Positions 22,756-34,386 of a DNA stretch of 64,000 nucleotides are shown piece by piece. The notes beneath the pieces are model-generated. The model was given only the letters and a program-made list of their open reading frames with translations, was not told where the DNA came from and made no database searches. The position numbers were made by a program, and so were the translations under genes. Numbering within the stretch: position 1 is the stretch's first letter; the number at the start of each line of letters is the position of its first letter. The stretch covers positions 3,090,770 through 3,154,769 of the forward strand of contig NW_004955517.1 of NCBI RefSeq assembly GCF_000276665.1. The letters are read 5' to 3'. The DNA is from Chinchilla lanigera. Lineage: Eukaryota > Chordata > Mammalia > Rodentia > Chinchillidae.

Positions 22756-23115
22756 GACTAAAACACTGTGGTCAGTGATCTACCTTTAGAAAGCCACTTC
22801 GCTTCTGTGACGAAGAGAAGACATGTTTTCTGTGTCCATCTCTTCACAGAGTTGTATGAACAGATGTGAGTTAAGGCATATACTGTCCTTCAGTGTACTT
22901 GATAACTTTAATAACATCGTACAAAACTTAAGTACAGGTGTCATTTTTCAGCTAGCCAGCATTTCTTCCTGAATGACACAGTGCATAGACTCATTCAGGA
23001 GCAACCTCTGTGACCCAAGTAACGAAACCAGAGAGCTGTCCAGTCACGGCAGCCACTTCATCTGTGCGTGGACCCACACGAAATGACCAATGCAGTTTTA
23101 CGAATGTGGAATCAC

Positions 23116-23439
23116 TCAAAGATTTGAAGAGATTGCACAAAGCATTCCTGCCTTGCTGTCGGTATTGACAGACTCATCAGCCTGCACTGTGTACCGTGGT
23201 GACTCCCTACTCCTCTCTCTCAGCTGCCTCTCAGTATCCTCTCCTGCTTCATCAGTTGGTCTAGTTGTGGTGCTACCTGAAAGAGGACCCTGTGCTACCT
23301 TTTGAACTACAGCCTGTCCTAAGAGTTCATGACAAATATCCTTAGCAACAGGCAGGATCCACTCTTCACCAATGAGAAAGGGCGTCCAGGCTTTAGTGGT
23401 GTGGTTACCCACTAGAAATGGTGCTCCGGGCAGACACAT
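23116..23439 (-). pseudogene. hAT transposase remnant, N-terminal/catalytic part
   Basis: The minus frame contains 'KAWTPFLIGEEWILPVAKDI', 'LLGQAVVQKVAQ', 'PLSGSTTTR' and 'VQADESVN'. It corresponds to the hAT region after the BED-type finger, ending at the 'DES' motif around the first catalytic aspartate. The BED finger upstream (23,440-23,600) is not recoverable, and frameshifts separate this from the part at 22,546-22,755. Confidence 0.85.
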
Positions 23440-23824
23440 TGGATGAATTGGTGGCCTTCAATAATTGCTTCCGTTCTTCATGCTCATTTTTTTAAAACAC
23501 CAAAGGTCATTTTAGTGCAGGTTGTTTGGTCTCCATGTGGGGAAGCAGCTGTGGAGACTTTATGGTTTGTTGAATAGCCCCTCACCACACAGTATACAAG
23601 GTGGGTTTGGAGAATGTGAGTCACCTGTTGCAATGAACCTATAATTTAACTAAGATTCTTAGTATACTCTTTTAAGGGTAGCTTTTTTGGGGCAGTCTTA
23701 GAGTCTTCTATTGTATTATCATTGGGTCATTCCCTCCCTACAACAAAAAAGCTATCCAGTTATGTTTGGATTTTTTACTTATTGGCTAGGGTTAGCCTGT
23801 GGGATTACCAAAAATTTGAGACAA

Positions 23825-23915
23825 GGGCTGAGGACATAGCTCAGCAGCACAAGCGCCTGCCTGGCAAGTGTGAGGTTGTGAGTTTGATTCCAAGTACCAA
23901 AAAAAAAAAAAAAAA
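23825..23915 (+). mobile_element. ID-type SINE with target duplication, nested in the hAT element
   Basis: 'gggctgaggacatagctcagcag' (A box) and 'ggttgtgagtttgattcc' (B box) end in an A-run at 23,899-23,915. GAGACAAG flanks both sides (23,818-23,825 and 23,916-23,923). It is younger than the transposon it interrupts. Confidence 0.95.
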
Positions 23916-24689
23916 GAGACAAGTGATAAATGTAGGAAAGAGGTTCAGACAGAACTGGTACATAAAATAATTTATTGGATATGCACAGACTAAAATAAGT
24001 GTTGGATTCTGATTTAAAGCCTGCCACCAGATGCAGCTTAATTGTCACTTGCCACTCACTGATAGAATTTTGATCTGAGTCTGCAAGCACTTGATTTGTT
24101 ATGGGCTCTGTAAAGTGAAACCTCTCTGCTAATTTTCATCTGTATCTGCAGCTGCTCCCCAGTACTAGCATCACCACCACAGCTCCACCTAAGATAGATC
24201 CTTTGCATGCATAGTTCACAGGAAGGTTTGCATTCCTGTAAGCATCTGTCCTGCCACTGATCTGACCAGAACTGAATCTCAGATGGTAAAGCAAGCAATG
24301 GGGCAATCTATGCATACAGATGAAACTGCACTTGCCCACCAGCTTTTCAACCCCCACCCCCACCTCACCCCAGTGTAGCCCAATTCCTAACAACCCCAGT
24401 CCATGGCCCTGGGGTTGGGGACCTGTCCTTTAAATCCTTTCATCAAAATAGGGAGCATTTTCAGTGTCAGGTGGCAAAAATGAGCAAAATGTTGAATTAA
24501 TTAACCAGCATGCAAAGCAAGTTAATGTTGTAAAACAATTCCATCATTATGCACAGGACTTCTTCATTGATCTACTTCTAACAGAGAAATCAACAGAAAT
24601 CTCTGAGGTTTGTTTGCTTACTTGTTGTTCCTCTGTATCAACTATACTGTGATCTTGGTGCATATCAGTGTATACAAGCTTTTTGATAT

Positions 24690-24840
24690 TGAGCAGATTC
24701 TCGGTTCCTGAACTTTTTAGCACAATGAGCCTTACCCCATCTGTAAAATGTGACTAACAGTATTTTACAAAAATTCTCACTAATTTGACTAAATATAAGA
24801 TATTGTAAGGATCTTATAAGGATAGTCAGAGAATCAAAAA
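24690..24840 (+). mobile_element. MIR SINE fragment
   Basis: 'tgagccttaccccatctgtaaaatgtgactaacagtattt' and 'attgtaaggatc' match MIR's 3' half. Confidence 0.6.
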
Positions 24841-25924
24841 AAAGATGTAAAGCAAGTACATCTTGTTACAAGATAGAAATTCTGGTGGCTGTGGGAATCT
24901 AGGTAACAGGGACTGATGAAGGGTCAGCTGAGAAGGGTCAGTCCTGGCAGGGTAGATTTGAGGTGCCTGGAGATGACCCCAGCCAGTCCTACTTTACAGA
25001 TTCATTCCTTGACAAGGGTCCATAATAGTCAGACTCTATTAGACTTAGTCCAAAAGAGGGGTTATCTTTCCGAAGCTAATGGTCTCTTAATGAGGAAATG
25101 AGGGGGGCAGCAAAAATCCCACCAAATAAATGCCCACCACACTACCTTACAAAATTTTATGTAAATAAAATACATATACAATTCCCAATGTCTGGCATTT
25201 GATAAAGGCTGTATAAATGGTACCAATATTATTATTCCTACACCGCTAAGGAGAAAATGAGCAATGATTCAGCCATAATCCAAGGTTACACAATCACTGG
25301 CAGTTTCTTCACCAGGAGGGAGGTGTTGACGTTGTAATCACTCTAGAATTCTCTGAATTGGCCAGGTTTGAGATTGGCTTATTTGCATCCATTAACTTCC
25401 TGCCCACGACTCTTCGCCCTCTGGCCAGCTCCTCCTGCACAAATGGTGGTAATAATATTGAGCTATAGCAGAGGACTGCTGTCGAGCACAATTTATGACC
25501 AGTTGTCAAGGACTCAGAAGAACAGAGGGGATTGTTAGTGCCAAATGTCTCTGGTGGAGTGAACGGAATGAACCCAGGCGACTTGCAGATGACCGTATTT
25601 TACGTATTTTTAAAACTGTACTTACTTTACCACCCTATCTCCAACCAAAAGGATTTTTAGTTCTTCATATTTTATATAAGTAGCAATGATTCAGCTCTTA
25701 GCCAATCAAGTTAAGGAAGAAAGCTGACACTTAGAGGTGAGCAATAAGGCTTTATTTTCAATTCATCAGCCTAAAAAACATGCTTCTAATCCAAATAGAA
25801 AAATGTGCACAGGGCACAGACACTGAACGTGTGCGTGGAAGGAACGCACTGAAAGTGCCTATGGAAGAAGTTCAAACAAGGCTACTTTTTAAAAAGCCTA
25901 CCTGACCACAGCATCAGGATTTTC
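24841..25924. other. Unassigned stretch with a possible MIR scrap
   Basis: A weak reverse MIR-like segment at about 25,185-25,305 ('ggttacacaatcactggcag'). Otherwise no gene or repeat. Confidence 0.4.
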
Positions 25925-26025
25925 GGCTTGTCAGCAAAGACTAAAATATGAAGCCTAATGTGTGAGTCCCTGGGTTTGATCACCAGCACTGAAAACATAC
26001 ATAAAAGAAAACATAAATAAAGACT
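25925..26025 (+). mobile_element. ID-type SINE remnant
   Basis: 'gtgtgagtccctgggtttgatcaccagcactgaaaa' keeps the ID B box and 3' end followed by an A-rich tail. The 5' half is decayed. Confidence 0.6.
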
Positions 26026-26189
26026 ACCAGGACCCAGTGTTAACAGGGGAGCAGGAAAGAGGAAGCTCTCTGAAGGACGAATATGACATCTATAAAAAGT
26101 GAATCGTAAGGTAACATTTGACGCGATAATTTCACTTTGTATGGAATTAATCACATAAATATGTATTGGAACTTTAAAATTTGTATTTG

Positions 26190-26480
26190 ACACACCATAG
26201 CAGTACATATTTATGGGGTACAGTGTGACATTTCAGTCAGGTTAATTGACATCTTCATCCCCCCCTTTTATCATTTCTTTGTGCCAAGAACACTAGAAAT
26301 CCTGTTAGCTATCTGAAATGCACAATTAATACTGACACCTATAGTTATCCTGCTGAGCTACAAAACATGAGGAGGTTATTCCTCCCACCCAGCTGTACCC
26401 CATTAAACCCTCTCCATCCTCCTCCCCATGCTTCCCAAGATCTGGGAGCTGCTGTTCCACTCTACTTCTACCATATTAGC
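26190..26480 (-). mobile_element. L1M-type 3'-UTR fragment, antisense
   Basis: 'tatttatggggtacagtgtgacattt', 'ttatcatttctttgtgcc', 'atagttatcctgctgagctacaaaacatgag', 'ccactctacttctacc' follow the antisense of an old L1 3' end. Confidence 0.8.
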
Positions 26481-28139
26481 ATTTTTTAAATAGGAAAGAA
26501 TTAGGAATTGTTTAAAATTTTGATACAACCATTCAATTGAAATTTTGTGTAGGCCAAAAGAAATGTATCTGTCTTTGGAAATGAAAAGATATCAAAATAC
26601 TCTATAAAGGGCAAGTTCCTGTACTGATTTACAGAAAATTGGTAGTATGAGTCCATTTTGTAACTTCCTAGATATACTGAAGCACTGAAAAGCTGTTACT
26701 CAGGAACAGTCTGGTTTTCTTAAGTGGCCATTGAGCAGCTGTAATGGGACAAGGGAGGTGACAAAATAGACTGAATTCCTCAGCCATGCATTTTGCTATT
26801 AGAATATAAAGTAACACTGTGAATAATAAACAAACTGTACAGCCCTGGTGACAACTAAGACAACAATCAGGTCATACCAGTCCGCTAGAGGGCTTCCATA
26901 GGGCAATCCATTTCCCCTGCCCTTGGCATGAACCTGGGCGGTCTGGTCTGGAGGTGGGAGAAAGCTCAGCTTCCTTATGGGGGGAACCACAGGCTGGCAG
27001 AGCCAACCACCCTTAGGAGCAGCTAATTGCCTATGATTTAAAAGTCACAGTAAGACAAGAACTGGAAACTTTTTACACAGGGCAATCAAGGGAATTTTAG
27101 CCATATATCGCTTGTGTTTAGGAGGTCCAGGGAATCAAACTGAGTATCTCACTTGGTTATGAATGTAGGCAACAAATTATAACAACCTTCATATCATGTT
27201 AGCAGTTGTTGCCAATGTCTTGAAATATTGTCTATATTCATCACTACATGAAAATTACTATAAATATCAAATTTGTGGCTAGATATTATGACTTAATAAA
27301 TTAATAAGGGGTGGGCGGAGTCAGCATGATTGTATTTTAATGTAGAAAATGTGACATCTGGATATAAAATGAAAATAAATGCTAAATGTAAGTTACCTTA
27401 AAAATAAGGTAATAAGTAAGCCTGTAATTAAATTATGTTTAAAATTAGTTCAATATCTCTATATCAAGAAACTGGAGTTTGCAATCCTATGTATCTTACT
27501 TTATGTGCTCAGAACATGACCTTCTGACGAGGTCTGCGGGCTTCACCAGCCTATCCCAAAGAGCTCTTGCCACAGTGGAAATGAAGAGCTGCTACCTTTC
27601 TTCTTATTGGCTTTCCTGCAGCAGGTAAAGTTTGTGACCATTTCCGTGAGGAGGACCTGGGTCTCAGAAAGGTAGTGACTCACTGGAGGAGCCTGGAAAA
27701 ACATGGAAGTCATGTCAGGAATTAAGCAAGCATGGGTGGGCAGAGAGGATAAGTTTGATTTAGAATGAGTGTTCAATTTCCTCTTTGCCTGGATCATTGA
27801 CTTAATTAAGATTCATCCAGTTATGCCTTACTCTCCATCACCTTGTGAATAAGTTGCCCAGAGTTAGTTCACAGATGCGGTGGGAGGCAGCAGAGGAGCA
27901 AAATTCAGTGTTCTACAGTCTAAAGCAGGAATTTCCAGCATCCTTGTCCCTAGCGTCACTGGGGAGGTCTTGAACCCGTGGCCCTTGGCAGAGGTAGGGG
28001 AGATGTGCGCTGCTGACCGGGATAGGCAGGCGGGCGCCTCTCAGAGACTGAAGATCGTTCCTGCTTTGACCCAGGTAACAACTAAATGCGCTTCTGGATA
28101 CTAAAATCCAGTGAGATTTGTGCACAGGCGCCTCAGCTT
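26481..28139. other. Unassigned non-coding stretch
   Basis: AT-rich to 27,500, more mixed after. No gene recognised. A CTCF-like motif is listed separately. Confidence 0.4.
26882..26893 (+). promoter_or_regulatory. CTCF-like core motif
   Basis: CCGCTAGAGGGC differs from the CTCF core CCASYAGRKGGC at one position. Flanking positions fit poorly, so this is a weak candidate. Confidence 0.25.
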
Positions 28140-28275
28140 TTAAAAATTACCGCTTCCTAGCTGCACCACTGAGGAGTCTAAGTCAGCTGGTCTGGAGCGG
28201 GCCCAGGAATCAGTATTTCTCAGAAGTCCGCTGCTCTTTCCTGCTCTCGGTGGACTGTCATGAGAGCCACCTAGA
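28140..28275 (+). mobile_element. MER5A-like hAT-Charlie fragment
   Basis: 'gaggagtctaagtcagctggtctggagcgggcccaggaatcagtatttctcagaagt' resembles 'agagtttctgattcagtaggtctggggtggggcccgagaatttgcatttctaacaagt' of that family. Confidence 0.5.
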
Positions 28276-28379
28276 AACTTAGAATGAAGTCCCTCAGCCG
28301 TGCAACCCACAGATATTAGAGTGCTAATAAGTGATGGAGATAGAAAGGGAATCTCTGTTCTCAAGGCTTTTTTTGAGTG

Positions 28380-29270
28380 AAATAAAGTAATAACGCCCAC
28401 TGCCGCGTTAGCGTGTAACCCAGGAGCTCTCCAGCTTCAGTCTCCATAGATGCTCAGGTGAGGAACCGCCCGGGCGTGTGTCTGAAAACTGCTTCCCAGG
28501 CTCCACCCTAGAAAATCCGACCCAACAAATCTGCTCTGGAGCCTAAGGAATCTAGAGAGAGCAGTAAGTAACGCAGCCTGACACAGGCCTAGCGTAGAGC
28601 AGGGGGCCGCAGACAACTGCTGAGCGTGCGAGGTCCTCGGCCAAGTGCGTCGTATAGCGTACAGTATCTAATGTAATCATGAGCAGAGTTCTTTGGAGGT
28701 GTTCCAAAAAACCCCCTCAGTTCTGCAGAGTGCAGGTTGGAGATGCTAAACAAGCGGTCCGAGACCCTTCGTTAACAAGCTGGAGGTGGGAGACCAGCAC
28801 CGGGCCTCGCCTTCCCAAGGCCAAGCTCCACACCGGCACACTGCGCGCGGGGGCTCCAGTTCCAAAGGCCTGCACCAACCTTTGTAAAGTCAGATCCTGC
28901 ACGCAGAGATGCGGCTTGGTTTTGCTTCCTCATCAAGGGGGTCTCGGGGAAGGGAGGAAGGAGGCGAGAACAGCCCTGTTCCTCCGGCTGTTGCCAGACA
29001 CACCCCTCAGGGAAGGAGCCGGAGGCCCCTCACACAGCAGGCATTGACCAGATGTGTTTGCGTTAGCTCTGCGAGTACCTTCAGATGCCTTTGCAGTGGG
29101 AGGGAGAGTTGAGGCCGCGGAGCGCGTTTCCTCACGTTCCCCAGGGCCTTCTCTGGGGCTTGCAGAAAGCATGTCTGCGATGCTAATTGTCCGGTGTCTC
29201 CACTTGCCTTCTGCTTCACTGCTAGTCCCTGGAGCTTCCCTCAAAGTAAAAAAAGAACGCGCTCGCTGCA
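28380..29270. other. CpG-enriched region
   Basis: CpGs are clearly denser than in neighbouring sequence, with clusters such as 'cactgcgcgcggggg' near 28,840 and 'gaggccgcggagcgcg' near 29,111. Overlapping ORFs of 60-122 codons on both strands follow from low stop density. No transcript signals are certain. Candidate promoter or enhancer. Confidence 0.4.
28420..28565 (+). mobile_element. MER5A-like hAT-Charlie fragment
   Basis: 'actgcttcccaggctccaccctagaaaatccgacccaacaaatctgctctggagcctaaggaatc' resembles the family centre ('gggccccacccccagagtttctgattcagtaggtctgggg'). Confidence 0.4.
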
Positions 29271-30149
29271 CCTCTGTCTGCTCTGCCCCTTCCTTTATCC
29301 TGTTCAGCTGCTGCCGAAGCCACAGCCACTGGGCCTTCTCCGAAGTCCTGGATCTAACAATGCTGACAATTACAGGAAGGCTGCAAGTGACCCAGCCTTA
29401 GGCTGACGAAGCTCCGCCCTCAGAAGGCAGGGGAAGGGTCGAATCTTTCCACAGTGTTCCACCCTCAACAGCTCGGCCTTCAGCTCAGCGCAGTGCTTGA
29501 GCTCACTTCAAGCAGATGGTACTCTGGTCAGAAGGAGGCAGGGAGCAAAGCAAGTGTGAGCTCGGGTGCCTGGTGCTTAATCATCAGGAACAGAGAGTGA
29601 CCTCGAGTACCGTGCATCACGCAGTCCCCACGGTAACAGTGACACAGCTGTATTCGTTACATCAGATAGTAGGGATTAAATGGGATTTTGTGTACAGGGT
29701 AGTCATGTGTTGCTGTCCACAGGAAATTGGTTGCTGGGCCCCTTGGACACCCAAGTCTGCTGGTGGTCAGACCCCTTGTGTAGAGTGAACTGCTTGCACG
29801 TCGCCCGCACACATCTTCCTGTATGCTTGAAACCATCTTTGGTTGCTTTCAAACCTACTTTAATCAATTTTTAGACTACATATAACCTAATGGCAGTATA
29901 CGTGCCACGTAAGTAACTATTACATGATACCATTAGGGGAATGATGACAAGAAAGGTCTGTGCATGGTTAGTACAGACCCAATTGTTTTTAAATCTGTGG
30001 GTGCAGAGCTTGTGCCTCTGGGCAGCCAGCTGTGCTTAGTACAACACACAGGCACCCGTGTGCAATCACAAACACACACTTATGTACGTTCTCCTTCCTA
30101 ACTCCTCTGCTAACCCTGTGTTCCCGACTGTCCTTATACCATCACTTTT
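29271..30149. other. Unassigned non-coding stretch
   Basis: No gene or repeat recognised; ORFs of 64-115 codons overlap without domains. Confidence 0.4.
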
Positions 30150-30410
30150 CAATACAAATTTAACACAAGCCATTTTAATTAACCTAGTCGCTGTATTAAA
30201 GAAAAACTAAGCAGATAAAGTTAATGTCAATATTATATTTTATTTCACCCAATATATTCAAAAATTATCACTTCAATGTATAATCAGTAGAAAACTACGG
30301 CAGATATTTTGTGTGCTTTTAAAATATGTGTATTTTCAAGTCTGAAACCTGCCGTGAAGTTTACAGTCACCGCACAACTCATCTCAGAGGAGCCATGTTT
30401 TGTATTAGTA
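30150..30410 (+). mobile_element. hAT-Charlie-like fragment
   Basis: 'ttcacccaatatattcaaaaattatcacttcaatgtataatcagta' and 'ctgaaacctgccgtgaagtttacagtcaccgcacaactcatctc' match an old family whose consensus reads 'cccaatatatccaaaatattatcatttcaacatgtaatcaatat...'. Confidence 0.55.
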
Positions 30411-30824
30411 CGTGTTTGCTCTGCATGAAATTTACCTTCATCTTAGGGAGGAGGAAAATGTACGTAACACACCTTGATTCTATTTTATTCCCCTTCCCCT
30501 TCCCACCCATCTCCTTCCCACCATCTCTAAATCCCCATCCCTGTTTTATTATTGTTGATTTTAGTTCATTTTTACAGCAGTTAGTATTCATATTCTTTGT
30601 GAAAGCCATATTAAGTTCTCAGCAACTGTATGCATTCAGTGTCTAGAAAAGGACAAGGCTCTACCCCATCCCTGCTCTTTAGGAAATCATACCAATCTGA
30701 TGTGTCTGCTTCAAGCCCTCCTATGAGCTTCAGTTCTTTTATTGATTCAGGAAATGTTGCTTAAGTGTCTATACCTGCCACGCATCGTGTTGAGTGTTAT
30801 AGCTGCAACCCAGTTCTTCTTGTG
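30411..30824. other. Unassigned non-coding stretch
   Basis: Pyrimidine-rich section at 30,480-30,545. No gene or repeat called. Confidence 0.4.
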
Positions 30825-31248
30825 GGATCAATTGTTTTCCTTAAACTTACATTTGAAGTTCAGACCCCCAGTAAACACAACATTTTTTTGGAGATGGAGT
30901 GTTCATAGAGACAAACAAGTTAAAATGAGGCTAGCATGGAAGCCCCTAATCCATCGGGAGGTTTTTCTGTAAAAAGAGGAAATTTGGACGAGACACACAG
31001 TGAAGATATGGGAAGACAGAGGCGGAGTTTGGGGTGATGAGTCTATAAGCCGAGGAACAAAAAAGATTGCAGGAGCATCAGGATCAAGGGAAAGACATGG
31101 GACACCCTCTCCCTCCCAGGTCCAGAAGGAACAGCACTGCCCGCACCTTGATATCCAGTGTCTAGACTTCAGGACTGTGAGTAAAACATCTCTGTTGTGC
31201 AGCACCCCAGTTTTTAGTACTGTGTCAGCAGCCCTAGCAAGCTAATAC
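30825..31248 (+). mobile_element. MLT1-type MaLR LTR
   Basis: Sense LTR: 'catttgaagttcagaccccca', 'acacagtgaagatatgggaagac', 'caccttgatatccagtgtctagacttcaggactgtgag' and terminal 'gcagccctagcaagctaatac' follow MLT1 order. Solo; no internal region on either side. Confidence 0.75.
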
Positions 31249-31329
31249 CCTTTTTCCTCTAGTGGAAGATAGGAAGGCCTCCGTCTTCACACACAGTGAA
31301 AAATCCCACTGCAAAGTCGGTGATCAAAT

Positions 31330-31830
31330 TAAGAAACAAAAAAGGAAATAGGGAGTAAAGACAAAACATACATTAAAAATAAATGCACAGTTACAAATTA
31401 GGTAAATCAGGTGCAGTGACAGAGGGTACTGCAAGGTAGAGGACAACTGGCTGTGTGATGGATAAGAGATCATTGTACACTCACTTATCACAAAGCCATT
31501 CATGTCTTTGTTTGGAGGAAGAATGATCTGGGAAATTCCACAGAGGCTGGTGTGCCAGAGGTAACCACCAGGTAGACACAAAAGGAAATGAGGGTGGGTG
31601 GGAGGACAGGAGCCAGGCAGGAGGGCCACAGGGCCAGGACTGATAGTGTGGGCTTTACTCTGTGTGCAGCAGAGTGACATGATGGGATGTACATTTTGTA
31701 GAGATCACTACAACTGCTGAGAGTTGAGTGAGACAGAGGGGCCAGGGAGGTGCCCTCTTAGGCTTGCCTTCAGGGCAGTGAAGAGCAGATAAAGAAGAGG
31801 AGTGCACTGTGGATGGAGGTGGGGATGTAG
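31330..31830 (+). repeat. Ancient mammalian interspersed repeat, unnamed
   Basis: 'gggctttactctgtgtgcagcagagtgacatgatgggatgtacattttgtagagatcactacaactgctg' matches the family consensus 'gagcagaggagtgacatgatctgac...ggatcactctggctgctg'. Same family and orientation as at 17.3 kb. Confidence 0.55.
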
Positions 31831-32869
31831 CACCAATGGGAAAAGCAGAGTACGCTTCATATAGACAAGGACACTCCTTGCTTGGGAGGGGAGAGAGGAA
31901 CCCCAGGTGACCTCCCCAGGCACTGAGTTCCCCATTTGAAGCCGGTGACACACACAGCAAATAACCATGCTGCATCTGTCATCAGCTGGCTGAGAAAGAC
32001 ACAGCAAAGGAAACTGACTCTGCCAACCTTCCTCTCTAAGCGAAGTGTCCCTTTCATTTACAGGAATGTTACTTTTGTTGTGGAGTACTTTTAATAACAA
32101 GCTGGCATCCTACCATCATCTAAATCTAGGGATGCTGAGCTTGATGAGCTATTCCTGCACTCTGCATCCTTCCAACATTTTGCTTTGCTGATCTGCAGTC
32201 TCTCCATGCTGTGGTGTGTTGACCGACTGACCGGCTCTCACCTGAAAATTCTGCCAGGACAGAAATTATCAAGTGCTATGTGATCCTGGACCCTCCCCTA
32301 CCTGCTAAAACTTAATGGCACCATTTTACATGTTCAGGAGATCTCTGCCTGACTCAGGTTATTCAATCTGGACAAGAGGAAAACATTGCATAAATAATCC
32401 TGATCTAAAAACTCTTGTCGGGGATGATGACTTTAATCTCAGTATAGCAAATCTACCATCATTAGCAGAAAGCCCAGAGTGGGCAGAGAAAGTTGCCTGC
32501 CAGGGAAAAGGAAGGCCAAATTAGAGGTCTGAGTTGGGGGCAACAAGATAAAGGAAAGAAAAACAGTATTTGAATTAAATGGAAATTCAAAGGAGACTGC
32601 AACTCTTCTTAGAAATCACTGACTCATGTGTGAGCAACAGGATGAGTCCAGTGAATGTCAAATTTATCCTCCAGAGGTACAGCACAGACAAGCCTCTCAC
32701 AGCTCCAGTCTGCCAAGAGTGGAGGAAACTCCGCACGCAGGGAGGAAACAGTCTCTGAGAGAACAGAACGAAGTTACCTTTTAACACTCAAGCCAGGAGC
32801 AGTGCTTTTGTACAACGAAACCTCTCTATCATAGCATCCTATTCCACTTTGCAGCATAGCTATAATTTT
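31831..32869. other. Unassigned non-coding stretch
   Basis: No gene or repeat recognised; overlapping short ORFs only. Confidence 0.4.
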
Positions 32870-33058
32870 CTGAAATTATCTTTGCTTCATGTTCTCATTT
32901 ATTGCCTCCCCCTACACTAGAATGTAAGGTCTCTAAGGAGAGACCTCTCTAAGCAAGCAGAGACCTTGTTTGACTCATCCCTTTTTATGTCTTCAGTACC
33001 TAAAATCTTGCCTGACGTGCAGTATCTGGTTCCCTATAGACAGATGGAAAAATGAATG
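32870..33058 (+). mobile_element. L2 LINE 3' end
   Basis: 'cctccccctacactagaatgtaaggtct', 'gcagagaccttgtttgactcatccc', 'tcttcagtacctaaaatcttgcctgacgtgcagtatctgg' follow the L2 3' end. Confidence 0.75.
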
Positions 33059-34011
33059 AAATCAGAGTCAGGTTCCACAGCACGTTGACCTGGCTGGTGT
33101 CACCTGGTTGGTGTTACATAAGCATGTTTTCTGTGGGCAGGAATTCGGGCATGGGCAGATGTGAGAACTTCCAGAGGAATGTGTTTTGTCGCGCCAACAG
33201 TCACCTAGCCTGGGTGCTATAATCCATATAACACGGGCCTTACTGAGATTGTCTACTCATCTTTTAAAATTGTACCTTTTGCAACCAAGCGTTTCATCTC
33301 AGTATGCTTCGCCTGCCTTTCCTCTAGAAGTAGCACATCCTGTGAGCTTGAACAGTCTCCTATAGCTCTACCACAGGACCCTACGACCCTCAGGGGCACG
33401 TCACTTGGAGCCCTTCACTCATTCTCATCCTCTCGCTGGGATATATGACTTCAAAACTTCTCTCTTGAAACTACTGTTAATTCCACTGAAGAAAACATTG
33501 GCGTTAGAATTCAATTTTCAGCCTCCTGGCAGGGTCAGGTGTCAGCAGTCTTTGAGGGCTGCAGAAAGATGTCCCTGGAGCTTTCTCCGAGCCATACTAC
33601 AGTCTCCAGCCATGAGTGCGAATGTCCATTCCCTACACTGGCAATCACAAAATGTCCATTGGTTTCCTTACAGCCTTGACTACAGAGCTATTCTCCACTC
33701 CCATCAAGAAGCTCCTCTCCGCATTAAGTGACATCTAGGAAAGGGTCCCTTCAGCAGTTTAATACAGAATTTCTAGAATTCATCAAGTAGACTTATTCAG
33801 TGGGAGGTATGAAGAATCATCTCTAGTAAATTCCTGTAGATTTTCCAAAGAGTTCAATCAGGACATTCACACAGCAGTTCATCTAAAGAGTGAGATGCCT
33901 TGGTATTTAGTAAATAACTCTACTGTCAAAATCTTCCTAGCATTTAATAATATGCTTGTTACAAAGTGGTGTTTATCTCTACAAAGAGCTATGTATGAAT
34001 AGACTGATATG
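33059..34011. other. Unassigned non-coding stretch
   Basis: A 108-codon plus ORF at 33,405-33,731 has no recognised domain. Otherwise AT-rich. Confidence 0.4.
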
Positions 34012-34195
34012 GTAATGGAGCAGTTGAGGACACGAGTTTTGGGCCGGCATGTGTCAGCTCAAATCCTGCTTATTAGCTATGTTGTCTTGGGCAAGTGACT
34101 TCACCCCACTGTGTCTCAGTTTACTAGCCCATAGAATGGGGCTAATGATTGTACCTAGTGCACTGGATTCTTGCGATCAATATATAATTCATGTA
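34012..34195 (+). mobile_element. MIR SINE, interrupted by the assembly gap
   Basis: 'tgtgtcagctcaaatcctgcttattagctatgttgtcttgggcaagtgacttcaccccactgtgtctcagtttac' is a clear MIR core. The copy is cut by the N-run at 34,203. Confidence 0.85.
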
Positions 34196-34202
34196 GCTGG
34201 GC

Positions 34203-34302
34203 NNNNNNNNNNNNNNNNNNNNNNNNNNNNNNNNNNNNNNNNNNNNNNNNNNNNNNNNNNNNNNNNNNNNNNNNNNNNNNNNNNNNNNNNNNNNNNNNNN
34301 NN
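34203..34302. other. Assembly gap, 100 N
   Basis: Exactly 100 N, the conventional placeholder for a gap of unknown size. Two ORFs reported across it are artefacts. Confidence 0.99.
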
Positions 34303-34386
34303 CCCTTGTTAGGCTGGAGTTAGATGATTGATATTTAATGAAAATTATGTATGGGTTTACTTCTTTAGTTAGCCACACTTCAAGTG

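Larger units (their letters stand above)
21741..24426 (-). mobile_element. Degraded hAT-superfamily DNA transposon, both ends present
   Basis: One end is at 21,741 (CAGTAGTTCTCAGCATG, then 'ggcactaaggactg', 'aatttttccacaaactgggg', 'tattattattacattgta', 'cagctcaccataatgcagaa'). The other is at about 24,426 (minus strand: CAGGTCCCCAACCCCAGGGCC). These match the ends of a widespread mammalian hAT element ('caggggtccccaacccc' type). Broken transposase lies between, on the minus strand. The span is about 2.7 kb including a later ID insertion. No clean 8-bp target duplication remains. Certainly inactive. I do not give a subfamily name. Confidence 0.85.
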
